Shown piece by piece: positions 23,656 to 31,386 of a DNA stretch of 59,829 bases. Within the stretch, counting starts at the first letter, position 1. Each line of letters opens with the position of its first letter. The DNA comes from Candidatus Peregrinibacteria bacterium (lineage in GTDB: Bacteria > Patescibacteriota > Gracilibacteria > Peribacterales > Peribacteraceae): assembly GCA_018648865.1 (NCBI GenBank), contig JABGQH010000004.1, forward strand, positions 141,146 through 200,974, written 5' to 3'. Under the pieces are notes generated by a model, which saw nothing but the letters and a program-made list of their open reading frames with translations, did not search any database and was not told the DNA's origin. The position numbers were made by a program, and so were the translations under genes.

Positions 23656-24945
23656 ATGACTACTGACGAAAACACCACAATACCCGTAAAAAGAGAAAAG
23701 AACGGCAGCGTACATTGCACCGTTACGTTTACAGAGGAACAAGTAAAGGCTTCTGAAGAAAAGGCTATAAAAACCATGGGCGAAAAAGTTAAGATAGATG
23801 GTTTTAGACCAGGAAAAGCTCCTGCTGAATCTATTAGGCAAAAACTTGATCCAGAACAATTAATAAATGAAACAATTAGAGGGCTGTTACCAGAGACCAT
23901 AGAGAAAGTAGTAACAGAGAATAAGATCTTCCCTATTACTCCACCAAAGATAGATGTGGAAAGTATGGTACCTATGAAGATAAAGATTACGTTCTTTGAG
24001 AAGCCAGAAGTTAAATTAAAGAACCAAGACAAGATTACTGTTAAAACAGAAGAGCCAAAGATCGAAGAAAAAGACATCGATCAGCTAGTTCAATATGTAC
24101 TTAAGCAACATCAAAAAAGTGAGGACAAAGATGGAGCTGCAGAAAAAGGAGACAGAGTAACAATGGACTTCTGGGGCGAAACTCTAGATGGGAAAGAGGT
24201 TGAAGCTATTCGTACCACAAATCATCAAGCAGTTATTGGTAGCAAGGTTTTACTACCAGGGTTTGAGGATGAACTAATCGGACTAAAAGCAGGAGACAAG
24301 AAAGATTTCACAATTACGTTCCCAGAAAAGCATCAAGCAGAAGAGCTACAAGGTAAGCCTGTGTCTTTCCATGTCACAGTTCTAAAAATAGAGACAGTAA
24401 CTGTGCCAGAACTAACAGATGATTTTGTAAAACAGAACATGCAAACTCCATCTGTAGATGAATTTAGGAAGCAGGTTAAGGAATCTATGGTTGCTCAAGA
24501 AGTACAAAGTGCCAAAAGAAAATACGAAGAAGAAGCACTAGAAAAAATAAGAGAAGCAACTCAAGTAAATCTAGCAGAGGAATTGATTGATGATGAGCTA
24601 GAAGCACTAACTAAAGACTTGGATCAACAACTAAAGAAGCAAAACCTATCATTCGATGAATGGGCTAAGCAAAGCGGAAAGAACGAGGAAGAAATGCACA
24701 AAGAACTAAGAGTACAAGCAGAAAAACGCCTAACACTTAGGTTAGGATTAGCTAAGATTGTAGAAGAAAGAAATATCGAAGTATCAGACGAGGAAATGAA
24801 GAAGACAATCGAAAGCTTTTTGCAAAGTGTTCCAGAAGAGCAAAGAAAAGAAGTCGCCAAAGCTTACGAAAAAGGAAAGCAAGGATACGATCAAGTTCTA
24901 TGGCAAAAGAAAGTAGAAAAAGTATTCGATCAGATTATTAAGTAA
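23656..24945 (+). CDS. tig: Trigger factor
   Basis: The 429 residues have the three trigger-factor parts. The N-terminal ribosome-binding domain carries the GFRPGKAP loop (about residue 54). A central FKBP-type prolyl isomerase domain carries GDRVTMDFWGETLDG and LPGFEDELIGLKAGDKKDF. A long helical C-terminal chaperone domain ends in KVFDQIIK. It binds the ribosome exit tunnel near L23 and shields nascent chains. Length matches the family. It lies 77 nt after secF, giving a small protein-export and folding neighbourhood. Confidence 0.95.
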   Translation: MTTDENTTIPVKREKNGSVHCTVTFTEEQVKASEEKAIKTMGEKVKIDGFRPGKAPAESIRQKLDPEQLINETIRGLLPETIEKVVTENKIFPITPPKIDVESMVPMKIKITFFEKPEVKLKNQDKITVKTEEPKIEEKDIDQLVQYVLKQHQKSEDKDGAAEKGDRVTMDFWGETLDGKEVEAIRTTNHQAVIGSKVLLPGFEDELIGLKAGDKKDFTITFPEKHQAEELQGKPVSFHVTVLKIETVTVPELTDDFVKQNMQTPSVDEFRKQVKESMVAQEVQSAKRKYEEEALEKIREATQVNLAEELIDDELEALTKDLDQQLKKQNLSFDEWAKQSGKNEEEMHKELRVQAEKRLTLRLGLAKIVEERNIEVSDEEMKKTIESFLQSVPEEQRKEVAKAYEKGKQGYDQVLWQKKVEKVFDQIIK

Positions 24946-24956
24946 TTATCTGGTTA

Positions 24957-26846
24957 TTACTCTTTCCACCATGCCTTTACTTGGCGTTCTGGATTAGAAT
25001 TGCGCAGCATTCCGCATGCACTGCGGTGAACAACCACTTCCCCTGTTCTGTTAACTACACCTTTTAAAGAAGGTGAGATTCTTTCATTTGGCTTACAACA
25101 TTTAGCGAACCTCATAGGCATTGGCACGCCACCTTCTAATACAATTTCTTTTTGCTTAGATAGATTAGTAAAATGCTTTTTTGCAGTTTTGGTCTTTTCT
25201 TTTTTATTTTCAGATATCTTTAAAGCATCAACTCTGGATAGTAATGACGATACCCTCTCTGATCCTTGGCCGATCTTTACGAGGACATCCTCTCTATCTT
25301 GCATAGATAGAACATTTCCATCACAAATACGAAGTAACGAATACGATGTATCTAATTTATGAAACCCATGCTTAATGAGTACCTCATTAACAAGCTCACG
25401 CCCCCTAACAAGTAACTCTGGTCTGTTCTGAGAATTAAGGTAGTTCTTTAGCTTGGATCTAGCAGATGCAACACGAAGTAACTGTAGCCATTTAGGGGAA
25501 GGACGAGGAACTTTGAACTTAATTATTTCTACTATGTCTCCATTCTCTAATTGATAATCCAGTGGGACAGCAGAACCATTTACTCTGGCACAACGGAAAG
25601 ATAAGCCTAGATCAGTGTGGATTATAAATGCAAAATCCAAAGGTGTTGCACCCTCAGGTAACTCAATTACATCTCCTCTTGGGGAAAGTACAAATATATG
25701 ATCGGCGAGCTCTCCTCTATCTACTATCTCTCCCTGAGAAGCCAAAACATCTTTTAGGTGAGACTTGATATTCACCTTATTAGATCTGCCAGGTTCTTTG
25801 TACATCCAGTGAGCTGCTAAACCATAGTTAGCATTATCATCCATTTCTTTTGTACGGATTTGGATTTCTACAAGAGTCGCATTCGTAGTTCCCGATAAAT
25901 TTGCCAAAGTAGTATGCAAGCTCTGGTATCCATTTGGCTTGGGGAAAGATATGTAGTCTTTAAACCTATACGCTATTGGACGACCAGCTTTATGAATTAA
26001 TCCAAGAACTTGATAGCACTCTTCTAAAGAATCAAGCGTTACACGCATCGCATAATAATCATATAAATCCATTACATGAGAAACACTCTTTTTCTCCATT
26101 TTTCGAAATATACTATATGGATGCTTTTCTCTTCCTTCTATCTTTGCAGAGATCCCCTCTTTTTGTAAAAAGTCTTTAAGATAGAGCGCAGTCTTGTCTA
26201 TATAATCAATATTCCTAGCCTGTACGTGCTGAACCTGCTCTGCAATTCTTTCTGCATCCTGTGGATAAGAAATTGGGAATGCCTCGGATTCTAGTGCATG
26301 CTTTAGTTTATAAATACCAAGCCTAGCAGCAACCGGAGCAAATAATTGCAATACATCTCTGCTTAATGCCCTTGCATCTTCTTTGGATAAACTATCTGAT
26401 TCCTTTAATAGGGCTAAACGATCACAAAGAATAATAACAATCGTTCTAATATCCTCTGTAACTGTTAGTAACATTATCCTTAAATCATCTGTAGGAATAC
26501 GACGATCTTTCAAAGTAATGTGAGACAGCAAGTGAACACCACTAACTAGTTCTCTTATCTTTGTTCCGAAGTTTTGTTCCAGTTCGTCTACAGTCCAATA
26601 TCCACATTCCAATACATGATGAAGCAAACATGTAATTATACTGTCTTCATCTGGATGAAAAGGCATCACCTCATTTAACATCGATAGGATGTGATCCATA
26701 GTATCAACACCAGAGCAATGGTCTTGCCCTGCATATGCTTTTTCTGCAATTTCCCACGCAAGCAGTACACGCTCAGAACCATAATTTTTTTGTAGATCCT
26801 TTGCGCTTATTTTGTGCCCTCTTTTCTTTAATGTAGTAGTACTCAT
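24957..26846 (-). CDS. RelA/SpoT-family (p)ppGpp synthetase with degenerate hydrolase site
   Basis: 629 residues. The N-terminal HD domain has CLLHHVLECGYW where active hydrolases have LLHDVVEDT, so the metal-binding Asp and following Glu-Asp are lost. The synthetase domain looks intact: HPYSIFRKMEKK, RFKDYISFPKPNGYQSLHT (RxKD type) and VEIQIRTKEMDDNANYGLAAHW. A TGS domain follows (DHIFVLSPRGDVIELPEGATPLDFAF), then a C-terminal Cys/His element (FAKCCKP...VHRSACGML). I expect (p)ppGpp synthesis for the stringent response with little or no hydrolysis; a separate hydrolase would then be needed. Confidence 0.9.
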   Translation of the reverse strand: MSTTTLKKRGHKISAKDLQKNYGSERVLLAWEIAEKAYAGQDHCSGVDTMDHILSMLNEVMPFHPDEDSIITCLLHHVLECGYWTVDELEQNFGTKIRELVSGVHLLSHITLKDRRIPTDDLRIMLLTVTEDIRTIVIILCDRLALLKESDSLSKEDARALSRDVLQLFAPVAARLGIYKLKHALESEAFPISYPQDAERIAEQVQHVQARNIDYIDKTALYLKDFLQKEGISAKIEGREKHPYSIFRKMEKKSVSHVMDLYDYYAMRVTLDSLEECYQVLGLIHKAGRPIAYRFKDYISFPKPNGYQSLHTTLANLSGTTNATLVEIQIRTKEMDDNANYGLAAHWMYKEPGRSNKVNIKSHLKDVLASQGEIVDRGELADHIFVLSPRGDVIELPEGATPLDFAFIIHTDLGLSFRCARVNGSAVPLDYQLENGDIVEIIKFKVPRPSPKWLQLLRVASARSKLKNYLNSQNRPELLVRGRELVNEVLIKHGFHKLDTSYSLLRICDGNVLSMQDREDVLVKIGQGSERVSSLLSRVDALKISENKKEKTKTAKKHFTNLSKQKEIVLEGGVPMPMRFAKCCKPNERISPSLKGVVNRTGEVVVHRSACGMLRNSNPERQVKAWWKE

Positions 26847-26915
26847 AAAGGAAAGTAAATCCTACCAGTTAAGGTGAAAAAACAACAGTTCATCTAAGTA
26901 TTTTACAGAGTATTT

Positions 26916-27380
26916 CTATGTCGTATTTGTGTCCAAAATTAGTGTTACTGGACCGCTATTTACAATACTTACGTCCATCATTGCTCCAAATTTACCCATC
27001 TTTACTGACTCAACACCTAATTGCTTTAATTGGTCAGCAAAAAACATGTATAAAGGCTGCGCATCTATAGGATCTGCTGCAGCTACAAATGATGGTCGAT
27101 TTCCCTTTTTTGTGTCCCCTGCAAGCGTGAATTGAGATACAACTAATATCTCTCCTTTTATATCTAATATAGATAGATCATTGATCTTTCCATTATCATT
27201 AGAGAATAAACGAAGTTTAACTATTTTTTGAGCAAGAGATAGCGCTTCTTCCTGAGTGTCTCCTTTTAAAACAGCAATTAGAAGTAGGTATCCTTCGCTG
27301 ATTTCTGATATTAGTGATGAATTTGAGTCCACTTGCTCAAAAACAGATGCCGAAGAGACTTTTTGTAAAACAACTTTCAT
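26916..27380 (-). CDS. dtd: D-aminoacyl-tRNA deacylase
   Basis: The 154-residue protein carries both DTD signatures: SQFTLAGDTKKGNRPSF around residue 80 and the Gly-cisPro motif NSGPVTLILDT at the C terminus. The enzyme is a homodimer that removes D-amino acids wrongly attached to tRNA, and the GP motif of each subunit inserts in the partner's site. Length is normal for the family. It lies 69 nt upstream of, and on the same strand as, the RelA/SpoT gene, a common bacterial pairing. Confidence 0.95.
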   Translation of the reverse strand: MKVVLQKVSSASVFEQVDSNSSLISEISEGYLLLIAVLKGDTQEEALSLAQKIVKLRLFSNDNGKINDLSILDIKGEILVVSQFTLAGDTKKGNRPSFVAAADPIDAQPLYMFFADQLKQLGVESVKMGKFGAMMDVSIVNSGPVTLILDTNTT

Positions 27381-27432
27381 AAGTACAAGATTAACAGATA
27401 TCTAGCTAAAATGAAGTTTCTTGATGGAATTG

Positions 27433-27460
27433 TTGACATAAAACATCAATTGAATAGAAT
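27433..27460 (+). promoter_or_regulatory. Promoter of the rplJ-rplL operon
   Basis: TTGACA (27433-27438), a 16-nt spacer and TAGAAT (27455-27460) form a near-consensus housekeeping promoter. Transcription should begin near 27467, directly at the start of the L10 leader. Confidence 0.8.
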
Positions 27461-27466
27461 TACATT

Positions 27467-27611
27467 AACGTCCGAAGACCGAGGGCATTAGGCTGATGGC
27501 CGAAGTTAAGCCCCTCCGAGGTATACAGCATCGCTCGCTCGGCTCCCGCTTGGTTAGTCGTGTCGTGTGCCTCGCTGGTCTCCCGGACGCAAGAAACGGA
27601 GACCTTTTTTA
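27467..27611 (+). ncRNA. Ribosomal protein L10 leader with transcription attenuator
   Basis: The 5' leader of rplJ has the hallmark blocks of the L10 leader RNA (CCGAAGACCGAGG...TTAAGCCCCTCCGAGGT). The 5' arm CGTCCGAAGACC (27469-27480) can pair with GGTCTCCCGGACG (27577-27589), closing the leader. The same GGTCTCC can instead pair with GGAGACC (27598-27604), which is followed by six T: a terminator. The folds are mutually exclusive, so L10(L12)4 binding likely switches between read-through and termination, setting stalk protein levels. Family identity is from memory of the motif; the pairings are seen directly. Confidence 0.85.
27577..27610 (+). terminator. Attenuator hairpin in the rplJ leader
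   Basis: GGTCTCC (27577-27583) and GGAGACC (27598-27604) are followed by TTTTTT. The hairpin lies wholly upstream of the rplJ start and competes with the leader's closing stem. Confidence 0.8.
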
Positions 27612-27626
27612 TACTCTAAATTACTT

Positions 27627-28172
27627 ATGGCTATCTCACGATCCAAGAAAGAAGAACAAGTAAAAGATCTGACTAAAAAAATGTCAGATGCATCATCTGT
27701 TATATTTGCTAACTACATAGGTTTAGATGTTTCTGAAATTAGTGACCTACGTAAAAAATTAAGAGAAGGTGGATCTGAAATGAAAGTAACAAAGAAAACT
27801 CTTTTGCAAATTGCAGCCAGAGAAGCAAAGTTACCTGATCTAGAAAATGCAAACCTAGAAGGACCAATATCTATAATCTTTAGTTACGACGATGCTTTGA
27901 GCGGAGCTCAAATTGCATTCAAATTTAGTAAAGATCACGATCAAGTTTCACTTGTTGGTGGTGTTTATGATGGAAAGATACTATCTAAAACAGAAGCAAT
28001 GGAACTAGCTAAGATGCCAAATAGAGAGCAGTTACTCTCAATATTCGTTGGTATGATTCAATCACCTATGAATTCATTTGCTAGAATGTGTAATTCACCA
28101 TTAACTGGATTTGCACGTGCAGTAAGTGAAGTATCAAAACAAGGAGGATGTAATCCTAGCGAAGAGAAATAG
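27627..28172 (+). CDS. rplJ: 50S ribosomal protein L10
   Basis: Starting at ATG 27627 gives MAISRSKKEEQVKDLTKKM, the normal L10 beginning; an upstream in-frame start at 27567 would lie in the leader terminator and is rejected. The 181-residue product has VIFANYIGLDVSEISDLRKKLR and MKVTKKTLLQIA, then the helical C-terminal tail that binds L7/L12 dimers. It forms the base of the ribosomal stalk that recruits translation factors, and it is the likely autoregulator acting at the leader RNA. No clear Shine-Dalgarno sequence precedes the ATG. Confidence 0.95.
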   Translation: MAISRSKKEEQVKDLTKKMSDASSVIFANYIGLDVSEISDLRKKLREGGSEMKVTKKTLLQIAAREAKLPDLENANLEGPISIIFSYDDALSGAQIAFKFSKDHDQVSLVGGVYDGKILSKTEAMELAKMPNREQLLSIFVGMIQSPMNSFARMCNSPLTGFARAVSEVSKQGGCNPSEEK

Positions 28173-28224
28173 TCATTAAGTCTTTTATTTTTTATTACTT
28201 ATTTATTTTTACCCCCACATTCTG

Positions 28225-28638
28225 ATGTCAGATGAAGCAACAAGCGCAGAGAAGGTCGAACTCTCTAAAGAGGAGAAGGCCGTCATCGACGCTCTAGAAA
28301 AACTAAACGTAGTACAACTAAACAACGTCGTAAAATTCATGGAAAGTGAATACGGCATTTCCGCAGCTGCTCCAGCAGCAGCAGCCGCAGCTCCAGCAGC
28401 AGGTGGCGAAGGAGGTGCAGAAGAAAAAGATGAATTTGATGTTGAGCTAGCAGAAGTAGGTGGACAAAAGATCGCAGTGATCAAAGTAGTTAGAGAGATC
28501 ACAGGTCTAGGTCTTGCAGATGCTAAAGCAGCTGTAGACAGTGCACCAAAGGTTGTTAAAGAAGGAGCTAAGAAAGACGAAGCAGAAGAGATCAAAAAGA
28601 AGCTTGAGGAAGCAGGAGCAACTGTAAAGCTTATATAA
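28225..28638 (+). CDS. rplL: 50S ribosomal protein L7/L12
   Basis: 137 residues. An N-terminal dimerisation domain ([26 protein letters not shown]) is joined by an Ala/Pro-rich hinge to the conserved C-terminal domain [42 protein letters not shown] (several motifs in a row, with the GLGLADAK factor-binding surface). It is the multicopy stalk protein that contacts EF-G and EF-Tu. It follows rplJ by 52 nt and ends before a clear terminator. The N terminus, [20 protein letters not shown], is somewhat long. Confidence 0.97.
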   Translation: MSDEATSAEKVELSKEEKAVIDALEKLNVVQLNNVVKFMESEYGISAAAPAAAAAAPAAGGEGGAEEKDEFDVELAEVGGQKIAVIKVVREITGLGLADAKAAVDSAPKVVKEGAKKDEAEEIKKKLEEAGATVKLI

Positions 28639-28656
28639 TTAGCCTTTCATTAAAGA

Positions 28657-28691
28657 AGCAGTGAACCTTGTAATGAGGTCACTGTTTCTTT
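28657..28691 (+). terminator. Terminator of the rplJ-rplL operon
   Basis: CAGTGAACCT and AGGTCACTG pair with one bulge around TGTAATG, followed by TTTCTTTG. Confidence 0.75.
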
Positions 28692-28747
28692 GTAAATATG
28701 TACAAAGTGAATGCAAAAAATATTAAATCATATACAATTATATGTGC

Positions 28748-28888
28748 ATGAAAGCATTATTTAAGTCCCCTTGGCTCACCATAAGTTTAATTATAGTAAT
28801 CTTAATAATTGGATATAGCTTTATTCTTTATAGGAATGGAGATCTAACCGTATCTATTGTTGAATGTTTTGCAGAAGAACATAAATAA
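28748..28888 (+). CDS. 46-residue single-span membrane peptide
   Basis: A short ORF reading MKALFKSPWLTISLIIVILI and ending VECFAEEHK. It has a basic N terminus, one membrane helix (about 10-28) and an acidic outside tail with one Cys. An in-frame ATG two codons upstream is an alternative. It lies between the rplL terminator and the next repeat. Its amino-acid pattern is convincing for a membrane peptide, but there is no family evidence. Confidence 0.5.
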   Translation: MKALFKSPWLTISLIIVILIIGYSFILYRNGDLTVSIVECFAEEHK

Positions 28889-28897
28889 AACATAGTC

Positions 28898-28992
28898 TAA
28901 AGTCTGAAAGGCAAAGGTCTAAACGTCTTTCGACCTTCGACCTTCGACCTTCTTGCCATGAGCGAAGTCGAATGGCGACCTTCGACCTTCGA
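28898..28992. repeat. GACCTTCGACCTTCGAC-type repeat with nested palindrome
   Basis: AAAGTCTGAAAGGCAAAGGTC on the left faces GACCTTCGACCTTCGACC on the right, as in the copies at 6328, 39697 and 48424. A CTTGCCATGAGCGAAGTCGAATGGCGACC palindromic unit at about 28954-28982 appears inserted inside it; it is related to the element at 67-110. Confidence 0.65.
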
Positions 28993-29009
28993 CTGCTATA
29001 CTCTCAAAC

Positions 29010-29444
29010 ATGGATATCAGATTCTTAAAAAGCTTAACGTTCTGGAAATGGTTTGTAGTTGCTGCTGTATTAACCAGCACATTATTTATGTGGGAACTTG
29101 GATTTGTGAGTTTTCTACCATCTCCACCTAGACCCGCCCCCTATAGAACTGAATTTATTTTCACATTAATCCTAATAATATTTATTTCTTTAAATTCTGG
29201 ATTAATTATGTGGAATAAAAGAAATGGAATATGCCCGGTTGGAACTAAACGAGCAACTGGCCTTGCTGGAGCGATAGGCGCTATTGGCCTGCTTTGCCCT
29301 GTATGCTTTTTGTTTCCATTGGGAATATTCGGTTTAAGCCTGAGTCTTTCATTTTTGGGGCCATATATACCAATACTTAGAATAATTGCTCTAATTCTGC
29401 TTACTGTAAGCACACTATTGCTATGGCCAAAGAACGTATCCTAG
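29010..29444 (+). CDS. Small polytopic membrane protein, unknown
   Basis: 144 residues with four likely membrane helices (about 14-32, 50-70, 80-105 and 112-138). Two CP pairs, GICPVGTK and LLCPVCFLFPLG, lie around the third helix and could hold a metal or disulfide. No family is recognised. Its end overlaps the start of the next gene by 22 nt, so the two are co-translated, suggesting a joint role in the membrane. Confidence 0.65.
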   Translation: MDIRFLKSLTFWKWFVVAAVLTSTLFMWELGFVSFLPSPPRPAPYRTEFIFTLILIIFISLNSGLIMWNKRNGICPVGTKRATGLAGAIGAIGLLCPVCFLFPLGIFGLSLSLSFLGPYIPILRIIALILLTVSTLLLWPKNVS

Positions 29445-30136
29445 AAATAGATGCGCTAAGAACAGTAGCCATTGTTATGATGGTGATCTATCACCTTGCA
29501 TTCGACCTACAATCGTTTGTAGGCATTAATATAGATGTATTACACGGAGGATGGATGCTATTTGCTAGGGCAACTGCAATTACCTTTCTAATTGTCTCTG
29601 GAATAACGACAGAAATCACTTGGATTAAGTTAAATGACAAAAATAAATATAAGAAGAAGATACAAAACCAAGCATTAAGAATTTTTTATGCAGCTTTACT
29701 GGTATCAATCGCAACATTTTTATTCGATAGAGATACATATGTAAGATTTGGAATCTTGCATTGCATAGCAATTAGCATTTTCCTTTCATCCTTTTTGCCA
29801 AGACACTCATACAAAAAAGTAATCATAGGAATTTCTATTATTATTCTGGGATACTCCGTTACATTATTTGGGAATATAGAAACCGAACTACTGCTTCCAT
29901 TTGGAATATATAGCTCGCAATTTTCTTCTTTAGATTACTTCCCTCTTTTCCCATGGATGGGTGTTCTTTTAATTGGACAGGTGATAGGAGGAATATCGCT
30001 TAAATACATGCATTCGTATGCAAATAATAGCTTTAGATGGTATGCATTTTGGCCTGGCCGCCATGCATTATTTATATATTTAATTCACCAACCATTGCTT
30101 ATTGGGATTATTAAACTATTCATGATGAAGAGATAG
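29423..30136 (+). CDS. DUF1624 / heparan-alpha-glucosaminide acetyltransferase-like membrane protein
   Basis: The 237 residues start with RILEIDALRTVAIVMMVIYHLAFDL, the family's first-helix signature with a conserved His. About seven membrane helices follow, with HGGWMLFARATAITFLIVSG, FGILHCIAISIFLS, PLFPWMGVLLIGQVIGG and the C-terminal FIYLIHQPLLIGI. Relatives transfer acetyl groups onto sugars across the membrane or are uncharacterised. A role in acylating cell-surface glycans is plausible. It overlaps the upstream membrane gene. Confidence 0.8.
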   Translation: MAKERILEIDALRTVAIVMMVIYHLAFDLQSFVGINIDVLHGGWMLFARATAITFLIVSGITTEITWIKLNDKNKYKKKIQNQALRIFYAALLVSIATFLFDRDTYVRFGILHCIAISIFLSSFLPRHSYKKVIIGISIIILGYSVTLFGNIETELLLPFGIYSSQFSSLDYFPLFPWMGVLLIGQVIGGISLKYMHSYANNSFRWYAFWPGRHALFIYLIHQPLLIGIIKLFMMKR

Positions 30137-30178
30137 ATAATCTTAATTTATAATTTCAAATTTATAGAAATAATAAAA

Positions 30179-30322
30179 TATCCCCTCTCCCCAACCCTCT
30201 CCCCCCGGGAGAGGGAGACGAAATCCAATCTCCTTTTTGTAATATCATCAATTCTATGCTTATTATGTAAATAAACTCATAACTCATAACTCATAACTCA
30301 AAGCTTAAAGCTTAAAGCTTTA
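30179..30322 (+). repeat. Composite intergenic repeat, copy 3
   Basis: It has the perfect palindrome CCCTCTCCCCCCGGGAGAGGG, then GACGAAATCCAATC, three CTCATAACT repeats and AAGCTTAAAGCTTAAAGCTTT. It fills the convergent gap between the DUF1624 gene and the dehydrogenase gene. Confidence 0.75.
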
Positions 30323-31303
30323 TTTTACTCCTTTCATATCACAAACAATCTTATCTACTTTTACGACATGCTCAGGCTGATCACCTTTTAAGAACTGATC
30401 AATAGATGTGAAACAATCATCATACATATTGTTCATACTCTCCTCTGCATAAAAAGCGATATGAGGCGTTGTAACAGCATTTGGCTCTGCTATTAGGTCT
30501 TTGTTCTCTTCAAAGTTTCTTTCGTGCTCTAGTACATCTAGTAGAGCATATTTCATCTTTCCACTTTGCAATGCCTCTAGTATTGCATCACTGTCGATAA
30601 GCTCTCCACGCGCTGTATTTATTAGTATAACTCCATCTTTCATGGTCTTAATCGCCTTCTTATCAATCATATGATAAGTCTCTTCAAGTGAGGGGATATG
30701 TAATGTAATAATGTCGCTATTTGCTATCAAATCATCCATTTCGGTGTAATTAACACCAAGTAGATCTTCCATTTCCGGTGCTCTACACCTATCTACTGCC
30801 AAAATCTTCATTCCAAACCCATGAGCTATTTGAGCAACTTTACGACCAATTTTACCTGTGCCAATTATTCCAATTGTTTTATTTCTAAGTGTAATTCCTC
30901 TTAACCCATGGTAATCAAACATTCCTGATTCAACGCGAGCGTCCCCCTCTGGTATATGACGAATAGTAGATAATAAGAGAGCAAAAACATGCTCAGCAAT
31001 TACATGAGATCCATAGTCCGGAACATTGCAAACAGTAACACCATTCTTTGCGCATGCTTCTAAATCAATATGATTAAATCCAACACTACGAGTGCAAAGC
31101 AGTTTTAGATCAGGTAACTGATTTAAAACGTCTGCAGTGAACTTGGTATATACAAAACCAGAAACGACTTCTGCACCTTTACAAGCGGAAACAAGCTGTT
31201 CACCCTCTGGTACACCCTCGTGTATTACTGCATCTGGAAACCTATCTGAAACACTAGATGCGTCTTCTTTATCTACGGCAACGAAAACAATTGGATTATT
31301 CAT
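30320..31303 (-). CDS. D-isomer-specific 2-hydroxyacid dehydrogenase
   Basis: Started at MNNPIVFVAVDKED (an in-frame extension of 20 residues looks spurious), the 327-residue protein has the two-domain D-LDH/SerA fold. The NAD-binding site is GIIGTGKIGRKVAQIAHGFG with acidic strand end AVDR. The catalytic Arg lies in INTARGELIDSDA, the Glu in LDVLEHERN and the His in TPHIAFYAEES. It reduces a 2-oxoacid such as pyruvate to the D-hydroxyacid with NADH. D-lactate dehydrogenase is most likely in a fermentative CPR cell; other oxoacid substrates are possible. Confidence 0.9.
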   Translation of the reverse strand: MNNPIVFVAVDKEDASSVSDRFPDAVIHEGVPEGEQLVSACKGAEVVSGFVYTKFTADVLNQLPDLKLLCTRSVGFNHIDLEACAKNGVTVCNVPDYGSHVIAEHVFALLLSTIRHIPEGDARVESGMFDYHGLRGITLRNKTIGIIGTGKIGRKVAQIAHGFGMKILAVDRCRAPEMEDLLGVNYTEMDDLIANSDIITLHIPSLEETYHMIDKKAIKTMKDGVILINTARGELIDSDAILEALQSGKMKYALLDVLEHERNFEENKDLIAEPNAVTTPHIAFYAEESMNNMYDDCFTSIDQFLKGDQPEHVVKVDKIVCDMKGVK

Positions 31304-31386
31304 ACTGGAATGGTAGCGCATACCAAGAAAAAGAAAAGAAACAATCGTACACCAAAGCCACATAATATGAATAATAATGTAAAATC

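Noticed and set aside
27467-27611. 5S rRNA-like sequence (CCGAAGTTAAGC-like words) before rplJ
   Set aside because: The words occur within the L10 leader pattern. Pairing and position upstream of rplJ fit the leader, and the 5S secondary structure does not form.
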